DNA of 64,000 nucleotides from Allomyces macrogynus ATCC 38327 (Eukaryota > Blastocladiomycota > Blastocladiomycetes > Blastocladiales > Blastocladiaceae). Made by a program: the position numbers and the translations under genes. The notes under the pieces are model-generated. The model was given only the letters and a program-made list of their open reading frames with translations, was not told the origin of the DNA and searched no databases. Of the stretch, positions 11,335-22,822 are shown piece by piece; the stretch's first letter is position 1, and each line of letters starts with the position of its first letter. The stretch lies in the NCBI GenBank assembly GCA_000151295.1, contig GG745329.1, forward strand, positions 937,590 to 1,001,589, in the 5' to 3' direction.

Positions 11335-12461
11335 ATGTCCCAACATATCGCAGAGCGCTTGTTTGGGGCTGCAGTCGGCCATGGATGCCAATGTGCAAGT
11401 TCGCGAGGTGAGGAGGGCCCGTCAATCCGGAAGAGCAGTGCCGCTCCCGCGTCAAGTGATCTGACCCGTCAGTCGCAGAGACAGCCGTGATCCGCTCGGT
11501 GATGGCCATGGGGCTGCACGCGACAACAGCGCAATACCAGACTTACAGTCCCTGACCCACTGGCCATGCTCAACCACAGGTGATCAAGGACCGCGTCAAG
11601 ACCATTGATCTGCAACTGCAGGCGATCCAACGCCGGTTGCTACAGGTCCACACCAACGTGGCGCGTTCGCGTGTTGATCTTCATCGTCAATTAGCGACCT
11701 CATCTGCCTGACCGGCCATGACCTGCTGCCGAGGTTGCCCAGTCAGTCGACGACAAGCTCGCGGCAGTTCGCAGCGACTTGCAGGCGCTCGCGCAGCTCG
11801 TGCCCGAGCACCAGTTCTACCGCTACACGCGCCTCTACACGTCGCTTCTGCAAACGCTGTGCTTTGTCGTCGCCTGGCAAACGTATCTCGCGTCGGAAAC
11901 CGTCGTGACGCCCGAGCAGGTTGCCGAGCGCATCGGACGTAAGTTCTCTCGTCTGCTTTCCATAACAACCCATTGCAGCTGACCCGATTGTGATCCTAGT
12001 GCCCGTCGAGCTAGACCACGAGATTGCCGAGTCCCACATCCCGCTCGAGAACCTGCTGCACGGCCTGGTCCAGCTGCCGTCAGAGCTGATGTGTGTTCAG
12101 AGCACTGTCGCCATGTTGTCGCGCCATGTTGTGCTCACATCGTCCTGACACGATTGGGCTCCAGCTTGATCACTCTAGGTCCGTTGCGTCAACTGTGCCG
12201 CGCAACAGGACTGCGACCGCCCGCTCCGCATCCGCGCCTTTGTCCAGGAGCTTTACTCTGGGTTCCAGCTGCTCAACCTCAAGAACGATCCCTTGCGCCG
12301 GCACTACGACGTGGTCAAGGTACAGGATGGAGCATTACGCCCGTTGTGGGTCTCTCTTGCCCAACTGATCGAATTTCGTAATTGTTTCCCAGTACGACGC
12401 CAAGAAAATCGAGGAGGTCGTGTGTGATATCAAGCTGCGCCAGCTCTCGCGCCAGTCGTGA
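11335..12461 (+). CDS. TSN: Translin (nucleic-acid-binding subunit of the translin/TRAX complex)
   Basis: Six short exons are read. They are about 11335-11407; 11580 to about 11657; from 11734 or 11743 to 11938; 12000 to about 12094; 12179-12319; and 12393-12461. Together they give roughly 220 residues, the normal translin size. Diagnostic stretches are VPEHQFYRYTRLYTSLLQ, the C-terminal DRPLRIRAFVQELYSGFQ, LLNLKND and YDAKKIEEVVCDIKLRQL. Translin forms octamers and, with TRAX, the C3PO RNase; catalytic acids sit in TRAX, so none is expected here. The N-terminus MSQHIAERLF is in a different frame from the rest of exon 1 (MDANVQVRE). One surplus G in the GGGG run at 11365-11368 would explain it; otherwise the start is ATG 11381. 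The exon 2/3 and exon 4/5 borders are uncertain. Confidence 0.85.
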
Positions 12462-14184
12462 GCTCGCCACGGCCAGCACCCACCCCACACGCGCTGGCAC
12501 GAGCCGGTAGCGTCCGTTCTCCACCAAGCGCGCCGCGACGAGCGATGGAGTGTCGAGTCGGCCCGGCCAATTTCCGTCTCGTGCGTGTGCCGGCGTGGAG
12601 TCGCGGCTCATGTAAACCAGTCATGTCGCGAGAAATGAATCGTCTTTGTGTGACTCTCCTTGATGAAATGCGGACGACGTAGAAGAGAATGCTCGTCGTC
12701 GCACTCGCAGTCGCGATTTTGGTTTTACCGCGAGCGTCGCGTGTCTCGCTGGACAGCAGGCCAGTCTTAGCCGAGCGAGCCGCGCCGCGCTCGCCATCTT
12801 GTGGCGGTTGCTGCTCGTCCCGGCTGGGCTTGGGCACGCTCGACATAGAGTACAACATACAGGATTTGGGGACGCGTATCGTTCAGTTGTGCGGGGTGAT
12901 TGCGCCTTGCATAAGGAGAAGCAAGCAGGCAAACCAGAAACCCGCACCCATTCCGATGCCCACCCCAAGGAGAGCTCCCCTGCCATCTCATTGCGCAAGC
13001 CATTGGATTTAGGCTTTCCTAGCGCGCCAGCGTGGCGAAAAGCGTAAAATACGCATGTGCGACTCTTGCAACACACGTCGCTCGCTTTTGGCGCGAGCTC
13101 ACATGCCCTTTTTCGCGGTTGGCCAAGGCCGGAAGACGTGCGTGCCGAGAGGAACATAAACGTCGTCGACGATGGGTTTCTACGCCTGCTCGCGACCGAC
13201 CGGAACGGCCGTCCATCAGCTGGTGCAACGTTGAACGAGCATCCTACCCGGCATGGGCGGGGCATGGGGCCAGACGCCGCGAATCCGGTGCGCGCTCATG
13301 GATCCGGGAGCGAGAGAATATAAGTGCATGTGCCGCGCGCGCGTCGACCGGGGCCGCCGCCGTCGCCGCCGTCGCCGCCGCCACGGGTCCTCTGCGGAAA
13401 ATCTGGTCCCTTTGAGCTGGGTTCGCGTGCTGTTCTGGAAAATGGCGAGGCGAAGATGAAAGGCCGGAGAGGGCAGCAAAAAATTCTGGGCGACAAATGA
13501 TAGATGGAGTCCCGCGTCTTTGTGCGCACAAAAAGTAAAGGAGAGGCGGGTCGTTTGATCATCCCCCACTAGGAGCGAGCCGGAACGCCTTGCAGGTGAC
13601 TGTCGCCTTTCCGTGCAACGCCGGCCGGCCACCCTCGCCTCGACCAACCACACCGGCCAGTTCGGTCATGCCGGCGCATCCTCGGACTCGTGCGGAATCG
13701 TTTGCGGCGCGACCCCAGCGTTGGGTCGCGTGCGGCTGATCGTTTCGCGCCCCGGGGCCAAGGTCGTGGCGCGGCTTGCATCGTTGAGGCCTGAGAAGGG
13801 ACCATGGACCGCAAAGCGAGCGAGAGCGGGAGACCCAGCTCGAGCCAGTCCAGTCGCGTGTCGCGAGCCAAGGGGAATTTGCTCGCACGTCCGTCCTCGC
13901 CTCAGACGCGTCGTGCTCGACCCTCGCGTCGTGTACTGTACGGCCGTGAAGGTATAAAAGGCGCGCGCTGCCCGCCCCCTCATTTGGCCAGTCGTCCGTC
14001 TTCCAATACCCGCTCTTCTCGACCGCCTGCTCTCGTACCTGCAGCAGCCAGTCCAAGCGTTCTCCTCTCTCTCGCTGTGCTCCTCGTTCTGTACCATACA
14101 CGCCTACGCGCACCCGCCCTCGTCGAGCACCACGCAATCGTCCTACGACGTCACCAACCACCTACCAACCAACCACCCTCAACC
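12462..14184. other. Long intergenic region upstream of the first acetyl-CoA synthetase
   Basis: About 1.7 kb between translin and ACS. It contains a GCC/CGC trinucleotide-like tract at 13345-13385 and a clear TATA element near the ACS start. ORFs on both strands (for example minus 13265-12621) lack family motifs. One minus-strand stretch begins like a mitochondrial presequence but stops after about 60 residues. No gene is claimed. Confidence 0.4.
13953..13960 (+). promoter_or_regulatory. TATA box of the first acetyl-CoA synthetase gene
   Basis: TATAAAAG stands alone in GC-rich sequence, 225 bp before the ATG at 14185. It is followed by a pyrimidine-rich leader (CTCTCCTCTCTCTCGCTGTGC around 14065-14085), the usual arrangement for highly expressed fungal genes. 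Some leader length or a 5' UTR intron is implied. Confidence 0.6.
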
Positions 14185-16580
14185 ATGACGACCGCCGAAG
14201 CTGCTGCCCCCGCCGCGGTTGTCGCCAAGACCGAGGCTGAGGCCCCGCACGTTGCACCCGCTGCGAGTCTGATTGGCACCAAGTACATCAAGATGCCCGC
14301 CAACGACCACGCGCTCGCTGAGGAGGCCGACCGCGCGCCCGTCTTTTGCGTGCCCGAGCGCATGCGCGCCGAGCCTGGCCGCGTGCCGCACGTTACGTCG
14401 CTCGCGCAGTACCGCGCCATGTGGCAGAAGTCGATTGACCAGCCTGGCGAGTTCTTTGGCGAGGTGCGTTTTGCTGCTCTATTCTTCGTTCATTTGCGCG
14501 ACGCTGCTCTGGTTTTTGGCATCACTTTCGCATCTGTGTGGAAACACTTGGACCACCAACTCGCGTGTTGGCTCAGCCGGGCTGGTTGCGTGCTTCCAAA
14601 GATGTTTTGAACTATAACTGACGACCTGCCACCCATCACCATCGGCCAAATTACGCTTCATTTCCTCTTCCAGCACGCTCGCGAGCTGCTCTCGTGGAAC
14701 AAGCCCTTCACCATTGCCAAGCACGGCGGGTTCGAGCACGGCGACCACTCGTGGTTTGTCGACGGCGAGCTCAACGCCTGCTACAACTGTGTCGACCGTC
14801 ACGCGCACGCCGACCCGAACCGCGTCGCGATCATTTGGGAGGGCGACAACCCGGCCGACGGCCACGTCGAAGTCACGTACGCTGAGCTTCTGCGCGATGT
14901 GTGCCGTCTTGCCGGCGCGCTCAAGGCGGCCGGCTGCAAGAAGGGCGACTCGGTCGGTATTTACCTGCCCATGGTCCCCGCGGCCGCGATTGCCATGCTG
15001 GCGTGCGCGCGTCTCGGCCTCGTGCACTCGGTCATCTTTGCCGGTTTCTCGGCCGACGCACTGCGTGATCGTCTCATGGACGGCAAGTGCAAGGTGCTGA
15101 TCACCGCTGACGAGGGCCGTCGCGCGGGCAAGACGATCCCGATCAAGCGCATTGCCGACGAGGCGCTCTACGAGGCGCGCAGCGTCGAGACGGTGATTGT
15201 TTACAAGCGCACGGGTGGCCAGGTTCGCATGATCGCCGACCGCGACATCTACTGGGAGGATGCGCTCAAGCCGCACCGCCCGTACTGCCCGCCGGTCCCC
15301 GTTGCTGCTGAGGACCCGCTCTTCATGCTCTACACGTCCGGCTCGACGGGCAAGCCCAAGGGTCTCGTGCACTCGACGGCGGGCTACTTGCTCGGCGCGA
15401 CTCTCACGACGAAGTACACGTTCGACGTGCACCCGGGTGACAAGTTTGCGTGCCTTGGCGATCTTGGCTGGATCACGGGCCACTCGTACATCGTGTACGG
15501 TCCCTTGACGCTCGGTGTCACGACGCTTATGTTTGAAGGTGTCCCGACGTGGCCCACGCCCGACCGCTACTGGTCGCTCGTCGAGAAGTTCAAGTTCACG
15601 CAGTTCTACACGGCGCCGACGGCCATTCGCGCGCTGCGCCGCTTTGGGTCCGAGCCCGTCGAGAAGTACGACTTGTCGTCGCTGCGCGTGCTCGGTTCGG
15701 TCGGTGAGCCGATTGACCCGCAATCGTGGGAGTGGTACTTCAACGTGGTCGGCAAAGGCCAGGCCGCGATTGTCGACACGTACTGGCAGACCGAGTCGGG
15801 CTCGCACATGATCACGGGTCTGCCGGGCGCGACCCCGCAGAAGCCCGGGTCCGCGTCGCTGCCCTTCTTTGGGTTCGAGCCCATTATCCTCGACCCACAC
15901 TCGGGCACCGTGCTCCAGGGCAACGACGTGACTGGTGTCCTCGCAATCCGCAGCCCGTGGCCGTCGATGGCGCGCACGATTCATGGCGACCACGAGCGCA
16001 TGATGTCGACCTACCTGCTGCCCTACCCAGGCTACTACTTTACGGGCGATGGCGCGACCCGCGACAAGGACGGCTACATTTGGGTGCGCGGTCGTGTCGA
16101 TGATGGTACGTTCTTTATTTGTGTGCTCAGCCTTTGCCCTGATCACCGTCACTCACCATCTTCTCCATCACTTCGTTTCTAGTCCTCAATGTCTCGGGCC
16201 ACCGTCTCTCGACGTCAGAAATCGAGGCCGCGCTCGTCGCGGACGAGATGTGTGCCGAGGCCGCCGTCGTTGGTGGGCAGGACGAGCTCACAGGCCAGCA
16301 CATTGTCGCATTCGTTTCGCTCAAGCCAACGAACGTTCCGGAGAAGGATATCCCGACACTGTTGACGCATTCCGTCCGTCGCGCAATTGGCCCAATCGCG
16401 ACGCCCAAGAAGGTGATCATCGTGCCGGACCTGCCCAAGACGCGGTCGGGCAAGATTATGCGCCGCATCCTCAGGAAAATCGTCGCCGGCGAGGTCGATT
16501 CGATTGGCGACGTGTCGACGCTGGCCGACCCGAACATTGTCCAGGTGCTCGTTGACTTGTTCCAGAGCTACAAGAAGTAA
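14185..16580 (+). CDS. ACS: Acetyl-CoA synthetase, probably cytosolic/nuclear
   Basis: Three exons (14185-14463, 14674-16105, 16183-16580) give 702 residues, matching fungal Acs enzymes. The enzyme activates acetate to acetyl-AMP and then acetyl-CoA. AMP-forming family signatures are all present: the P-loop [12 protein letters not shown], the adenine-site region [36 protein letters not shown], and the C-terminal [11 protein letters not shown] whose Lys is the acetylation-regulated catalytic residue. The N-terminus is Ala-rich with acidic residues and does not resemble a mitochondrial presequence. The second gene 2.2 kb downstream is a paralog sharing two intron positions (after FFGE and after the DD of the GRxDD motif). 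The last ten codons (VDLFQSYKK plus stop) lie inside an inverted repeat. Confidence 0.95.
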
Positions 16581-16903
16581 ACCGTGCCGGTCGGTTGGCT
16601 TCTCGGACGGCGGCGGCACGAAGGGTTAAGCGAGAAGAAGAGAAGAGGAGGAGGAAAGGGGACGCGTGCTCTCGTCCCAGTTGGTTGTTTTTGCATTAAT
16701 TTCCATGTTGCTTCTTTGAAGAATACAGCTTGTATGCTCAAAGCTACTGTCATCCCTCAATTTGCAACCTCGGTCGCTTCTCACGCACTTCTTGCACGAA
16801 AGGATGCAGCCGCAATCTTGTCCACCCAAAACAGGATCAAGCTTCCTTCTCGCGCGCGAACCCAAAAACCGAGTTCCAGCGGCATCCCCATATGAACGAG
16901 CTG
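16551..16903 (+). repeat. Left arm of a 353-bp inverted repeat
   Basis: This arm pairs with the reverse complement of 17358-17710 without gaps: every paired coordinate sums to 34261. It begins inside the last codons of the first ACS gene and covers its stop and 3' flank. Comparing the arms by eye shows about three substitutions (two within the ACS codons, one near 16704), so identity is about 99 percent. Confidence 0.95.
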
Positions 16904-17357
16904 CTGTGAACCGGAAGCTGAGCCGGATAGGGTCTCATTGGAGCACAACTTGGTTAGGAGGAGGGTTTGAAATTTTGTTGATAAGGGATTGGAAGAATTC
17001 AATGGCTGGCAGGAAATGAGAGGGAGAAGGCGAGACTGGACCGCCCATGACTTGTGACAGATTCAATCCTCCACACCTCACAATCGACCCGCGTTGCACT
17101 TTCGCTTCACCACTCACTTCAACTCTCCTGACCGTGATTGTTAGCATTTTTCATTGTTATGCATTCGCCAAAAGATTCTTCTCCACCGCCCTGCATTCTC
17201 GAAGTGCTGCCTCGCGCTGAGCCGCCCAAGTCGCCAGCAAGCTTCGTTTTCTATTGCTCCTGATTCCAACTTAATTCTTGATGACTGACGACGAAAAATG
17301 CATGATTGACAGCAGAACACATAGCCACCTTTGCAGCTTCTGGTCTCCATTTCGTGA
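16904..17357. other. 454-bp spacer between the inverted repeat arms
   Basis: The spacer is less GC-rich than its surroundings and shows no ORF with a family match. It has no recognisable transposase or RNA gene. Boundaries with both arms are sharp at CTG/CAG (16901-16903 and 17358-17360). Confidence 0.6.
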
Positions 17358-17710
17358 CAGCTCGTTCATATGGGGATGCCGCTGGAACTCGGTTTTTGGG
17401 TTCGCGCGCGAGAAGGAAGCTTGATCCTGTTTTGGGTGGACAAGATTGCGGCTGCATCCTTTCGTGCAAGAAGTGCGTGAGAAGCGACCGAGGTTGCAAA
17501 TTGAGGGATGACAGTAGCTTTGAGCATACAAGCTGTATTCTTCAAAGAAGCGACATGGAAATTAATGCAAAAACAACCAACTGGGACGAGAGCACGCGTC
17601 CCCTTTCCTCCTCCTCTTCTCTTCTTCTCGCTTAACCCTTCGTGCCGCCGCCGTCCGAGAAGCCAACCGACCGGCACGGTTTACTTCTTGTAGCTCTGGA
17701 ACAGGTCGAC
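17358..17710 (-). repeat. Right arm of the 353-bp inverted repeat
   Basis: This is the reverse-complement partner of 16551-16903. Read on the minus strand it repeats the ACS 3' terminus (codons for VDLFQSYKK and the stop) and the flanking sequence. Outside the arm (17711 onward) the similarity to ACS stops at once. No target-site duplication is evident beside the arms. Confidence 0.95.
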
Positions 17711-18784
17711 AAATCTGGTTGATGTTGTTGAATGCCTCATATAGGTCGTGCAGGCGCTGATCCCAATGGCAATAATATCATTCGGAGGGAGACGGAACAG
17801 GATGAGCGTGGTGGAAGCCAAAACCATGACAAATGACCCTCTCGCTCCGCAAAGAAATGTGTCCGCGTGCCTCTCGCCGCATGCGCGGCTTGAGTGCGCA
17901 CGGTCAAGTCAAATCCGCGCGTGCACCTTTGACCATGGCCCCAGGCGCGTAAAAGGCGCGCTCGCGCTCACTTGCGACGAACACAAACCATCTGCAATAT
18001 ATAATTATATATTGCATGGCGTCGCCACACGGCCCGATAGGCTCCAAAATCTCGACTTTGATTGATCACCATTGCTTGACCGATATGCCCAGTGCTTGCG
18101 CGCCACGACCACATCGAGCGGCCGCACGGCATGGGCCGCCACGAAAATGAACCGACCAGAGCGCACAAGAATGGGCGCCCATTATTTTTTGGCGAGCGAG
18201 CGACTTGCGTTCGCGGTGCCAAGCTGGTGGAAGTGGAGGTGCGGCCGCGACTGTTCTTTCCGGACCTTCCCATTCCCTCGTGACCGCGCCATGCCGCCAT
18301 GCCGGCCGCCTCCCGGCCTGTCGAAGCGTCTCCACGTTGTGCGTTTGTCCCGGCGCGACCCCACCGACCCGGAACACGCTTGTCACCGCGAGACGCCCCG
18401 CAGCCTGGGCCGCGCCGTCCCGCACGTCTTCTCGCACATTTGGCTGCGACGCGCGACCGGCCAACCTATAAATACCCGGCGCGCTCTTGGACCGAAGCTG
18501 TGTTGCTCTCCCTTCCTCTGGCGCGCTCGCGGTCGTGTTCTCGCGTCAACAGTGTCCATCAACTTTGCTCGCGCGCGGCCCGTCTGTTGGCCGCTCTCTG
18601 TCTTTTCATTACCCCACCTGCACAGCCGCGTTTGCCGCTGCCAGCAACCGGCTCCTCGCCGATTTGACCTGTTCCGACGCGACTTTGGACCAGCGACCCC
18701 GCACGATCCCGCACGACTTTGGACCCGTGCTCGAGCAAGTAGACGACAACCACCAGCACCAGTTGTACCAGTACGAGCAGCACC
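17711..18784. other. Intergenic region / promoter of the second acetyl-CoA synthetase
   Basis: About 1.1 kb. It includes a short AT island with a palindromic ATATAATTATATAT core near 17999-18012, GC-rich sequence, and a TATA box at 18467. No gene is supported; long minus-strand ORFs are GC artefacts overlapping ACS exon 1. Confidence 0.45.
18467..18474 (+). promoter_or_regulatory. TATA box of the second acetyl-CoA synthetase gene
   Basis: TATAAATA lies 311 bp before the ATG at 18785 and is followed by a long CT/GA-poor leader. The spacing is similar to, but longer than, that of the upstream paralog. Confidence 0.55.
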
Positions 18785-21504
18785 ATGACCGGCACACGCA
18801 CTGCCTTCACGCGGCTCGCAGCGCTCTCGCCGGCGTTCACTGCCGCTCGCGCTGCTGCCGCGGCCCGTCCAGCCACGGCACGCATGCTTTTGCGCCCCGC
18901 TGCCGTCGCGTGCACGCACTGCACGCGGTGGCACAGCACGACGACGACGCCGTCGCCCGTGCACGAAGCGGCCAAGGCGATCCCAACGATGCCTGCAGTC
19001 GGCGCGTCGCCCGTTCACGAGTTCCCGTCGCTGCGGTACGGTCCCGCGGCTGGTCTGAACAAGAACCTCGTGCCGGACCTCAAGGACGCGACGCCTTACA
19101 CGACCAAGGTGCCGTCGCTGCCCGTGCCGCCGCGCGTCAAGGAGGGCAAGGACGCGGCGCACGTCACGTCGGTTGCGGCGTTTGATGCCATGTGGAAGCA
19201 GTCGATCAACGACCCGGAGACGTTCTTTGGTGAGGTGCGTACGCGCGGCATGATTCCTTCCTACTTTTGGGCGTGGTGACGTGGAGGGTGGGATGAGGGC
19301 TGTGGAGAAGTGACCACGGGGGACGCACATGGTGGCGCAGCGCGCCCTCGTGGACCATGTGGGCCGTGGAAGCGTCGCAGTGCTGCTCGATGGAAATGGT
19401 CGAACATGGATAACTTGATCAAACTGACCATTTCTTGCTCTGCACCCTCGAAACAATATGACAGCACGCGCGCAACATGATCGACTGGATCCAGCCGTTC
19501 ACCAAGGTCCGCCACGGCGACTTCAAGACGGGCGACACGGCGTGGTTCGTCGACGGCACGCTCAACATGTCCTACAACTGCATTGACCGGCACGCGCTGC
19601 GCAACCCGGACAAGGTCGCGATCATTTGCGAGCGCGACGACCCGAAGGACGCGCCCGTCAAGGTTACCTACGGCGAGCTGCTCAAGCGCGTCAGCCAGCT
19701 GGCCAACTGCCTGAAGGAGATGGGCCTCAAGAAGGGCGACCGCGTCGCGCTCTACATGCCCGAGTGCCCCGAGACCATGATTGCCATGCTGGCTTGCGTG
19801 CGGCTCGGTCTGGTCCACTCGGTCGTGTTCCCCGGATTCTCGCACGAGGCGCTCGCCGACCGCATCCGCGACGCCGAGTGCAAGGTGCTGATCACGGCCG
19901 ACGAGGCGATGCGCGGCGGGCAGCGCGTGCCTCTCAAGAACGTGGCCGACGAGGCACTCTACCACACGCCGAGCGTCGAAAAGGTGATTGTCTTCCAGCA
20001 CACCAAGACGAACGCGATCAAGATGAAGGCCGGCCGCGATATCTACTGGGACGATGCCGTCAAGCCGCACCGCCCGTACTGCGCGCCCGTGCCCGTTGCC
20101 GCCGAGGACCCGCTCTTCATGCTCTACACGTCCGGGTCGACGGGTCAGCCCAAGGGTATCGTGCACGCGACGGCCGGTTACCTGCTCGGCATCATGCTCG
20201 GTGGGCGGTACGGTCTCGACATTCGCGAGTCGGACGTAGTTGCGGTCGCCGCCTCGGCCGGTTGGATTCTCGGCGCAAGCTATGTCGTCTACGGCCCGCT
20301 CGCGCTCGGCGCGACGACGATCATGTTCGAGTCGATTCCGACGTGGCCCACGCCCGACCGGTACTGGTCAATGATTGAGCGGCACCGCGCGACGCAGTTC
20401 TTTACTGCCCCGACGGCAATTCGCGCGCTGCGCCGTCTCGGCGACGAGCATGTGCTCAAGCACGACCTGTCGTCGCTCCGCCTGATTGCCACGGCGGGCG
20501 AGCCCATCAACGAGGCCGCGCACGAATGGTATTTCAATGTCGTCGGCAAGGGCAAGATTCCCGTCATCGACACCTACTGGCAGACGGAGACGGGCTCGCC
20601 ATGCATCCACACGATGCCGGGCGTGCGGCCCATGAAGCGCGGGTCGGCGACGCACGAGTTCTTTGGCACGCAGGTCGCGATTTTGGACCCGGAGACGGGC
20701 CACGAGATTACCGAGCCCAACGTCACGGGCGTGCTCTGGTACGTTGTCGCTGCGTAGATCACTTGCGAAATCATCACAGGCCCGTTCTGACTGTCGCATT
20801 CTTCACCCCCCGTGTAGCTACAAGCACCCGATCCCGTCGCTGTGCCGCACCATCTTTGGCGACCACCAGCGCTACGAGTCGGTCTACTTCAAGGAGTACC
20901 CCGGCCACTTCTTTACGGGCGACTCGGCCTACCGCGACGAGGACGGGTACCTGTTCGTCACGGGCCGTTGCGATGACGGTAAGTTCTTCTCGTTTGTGCT
21001 CTCGTCTCCCAACTGCTGTCCTGAATGCCGGAGCTTACCATCTTCTCCAAACTCTCTTTTTTTCGTATCCTAGTCATCAACACTGCAGGCCACCGTCTTG
21101 GCGGCACCGAGCTCGAGTCGACCTTGGTCGCGCACGAGGCCTGCGCTGAGGCCGCCGTCATTGGTGCGCACGATGAGATCAAGGGTCAAGCACCCGTCGC
21201 TTTCGTCACGCTCAAGCCGACGCATATTCCGGTCGACCAAGTTCCTGTGGTCCTCAAGCATCATATCCGTGGCGCGATCGGTGCAATTGCAGCACCCAAG
21301 TACGTGATTGTCGTGGACGAGCTGCCCAAGACGCGGTCGGGCAAGATCATGCGCCGTATTCTGCGCAAGATCATGGATGGCGAGTCGCACAACTTGGGCG
21401 ACACGTCGACGCTCGCCGACCCGGACGTCGTTGACAAAGTGATCAAGGCGACCCAAGAGGCGATCGCGGCGCAGGACAAGGCGTCGTCGAAGCCCAAGAA
21501 GTAA
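18785..21504 (+). CDS. Acetyl-CoA synthetase paralog with mitochondrial presequence
   Basis: Four exons (18785-19234, 19465-20738, 20818-20978, 21074-21504) give 771 residues, about 70 longer than the upstream paralog. The extra length is N-terminal: the first 55 residues are rich in Arg, Ala, Thr and Leu with no acids, ending near CTRWHSTTT, which fits a cleavable matrix presequence. The catalytic body carries [41 protein letters not shown] and [11 protein letters not shown]. Introns 1 and 3 occupy the same positions as the two introns of the upstream gene, and intron 2 (20739-20817) is extra. The acetate-activating reaction is the same; mitochondrial location is inferred from the presequence only. 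One oddity is that the region after the intron 2 splice reads [12 protein letters not shown] where the paralog reads [11 protein letters not shown]. Confidence 0.92.
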
Positions 21505-22283
21505 AACGAGAGTCGAGATGCCGCGATGACGGGGTGGAGACGAGGTCCCCTGACGTAGGGGGGCGTGCAAGAAAGGATTCGTCCAACGGGGCGGTATTGG
21601 CCTGCAGTGACCCGGCTGGTCACTTGGGCCAGGGCCCCGACGAACGCGGAACGGAATGTCGTTGATTGATTTTCCGTATGAAGCCTGGAGGGCGGCTTTG
21701 TAAAATACATGTCTATGCCCTGACAAATGCTTCTTTTTGTACTGAGGGCTGCAATTTGCGCTGATCCAAAATCGCGAGCATCCTTGACCAATGCAAATCG
21801 CACTTCTAACTTGCTTCTTTTGTGATTGTGCCACGCCGCGGCGACGGACGGACGTCTGTTGAGACCACACCTGGCCGCGCTTCGGTCCATATCGCTGCGC
21901 GCGCCAGTCGCTGCGTGATTGTGATCAGTGGAACGTTTGTCATGGCCATGTCTTGTTTCTTGGGTGATTCTGGATCATTTTTACCTGAACGGGGTTTCGG
22001 GTCATGGCCTGCTACTTGGTCTCGCTCAAGTCCATGCTGTCATGACTGACATCTGCTGTATCAAAGGAACCGAGTTACTGGCCCGACGTCAAGAGCAGGT
22101 GCGGTATCGTACAAACGATATTCATTCCTAAATCACGTCAGAAAAGCGAAACGAAACAAAACGAAACAAAACGAAACGGTAAACGAGCAACACTGGAAGG
22201 CAAATCACATCAACGGAGAGCCAAATGGATACGGCGACGACGGCGACAGCGACGGGGGAACAAGCGAGCACAGGGCGCACGAC
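21505..22283. other. Convergent intergenic region
   Basis: This lies between the second ACS (+) and TIM8 (-). It holds a run of ACGAAACAAA-type units at about 22148-22182 immediately downstream of TIM8. No gene was recognised. Confidence 0.5.
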
Positions 22284-22822
22284 TTAGTGGTGCTGTTGCG
22301 ACTCGAGACGCTTGACCTGTAATGAAGGGTGGTAGTGCGCCATGGTCAGCGATGAGCTCGGATCAACGTGAAAAATCGGACGGTAGAGTAAGGAGCTCGG
22401 GATAGCGAAGAGCCGGGCGATGGGCCCCGTTGGCACGGGAAAACAGCAATCGGGCGCGTACACCCGACCATGCCGACACACGCCCAAACGACTTCCAACC
22501 CAGGATCAAGTCCCCGCCGTTCCTGCCGTGTCTGAGAGCACCCTCCACCCCCTTGCAAGCACAAGCAGTGAGGTCGAATACCCACAATGTAGATGGACGT
22601 GTCGAGGAATCGCTCGACGCAGTTGGTCAGGCAGGCCTCGTCATTGTTCGACAAGCGGTTGCCAATCGACGAGATGCACTTGTCCCAGCACAGCTGCGTG
22701 AACGTGTGGATCTGCGACTGGATGCGCGCCTTGGAGTTTTCCTGCTCGAGGAATTTCTGCAGCTCGGCTTGCGACGCCGGGTCAAGCGCGGGGGCGTTGG
22801 CAGCCGAGAAGTTGGACGACAT
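22284..22822 (-). CDS. TIM8: Small Tim chaperone Tim8
   Basis: Two exons (22822-22586, 22316-22284) give 89 residues. The twin CX3C signature is present as CWDKC and CLTNC with 14 residues between, inside a helical hairpin. CVERFLDTS and the C-terminal KRLESQQHH match Tim8/DDP1 better than Tim9, 10 or 13. Tim8 pairs with Tim13 in the intermembrane space to guide hydrophobic precursors to the inner or outer membrane. The donor GTGGGT at 22585 was preferred over the following GTATTC because it gives the exact family spacing DTSIYIVKRLE. It is convergent with the second ACS gene. Confidence 0.9.

Noticed and set aside
12621..13265. Minus-strand ORF whose end resembles a mitochondrial presequence
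   Set aside because: The presequence-like part stops after about 60 residues and no following exon could be found before translin.
14479..16152. 557-residue minus-strand ORF
   Set aside because: It is the exact antisense of acetyl-CoA synthetase exon 2, produced by codon bias; the plus strand has all enzyme motifs.
16551..17710. Classical TIR DNA transposon
   Set aside because: No transposase, no target-site duplication, and one arm is part of the ACS coding sequence; an inverted duplication fits better, although a small non-autonomous element cannot be excluded.
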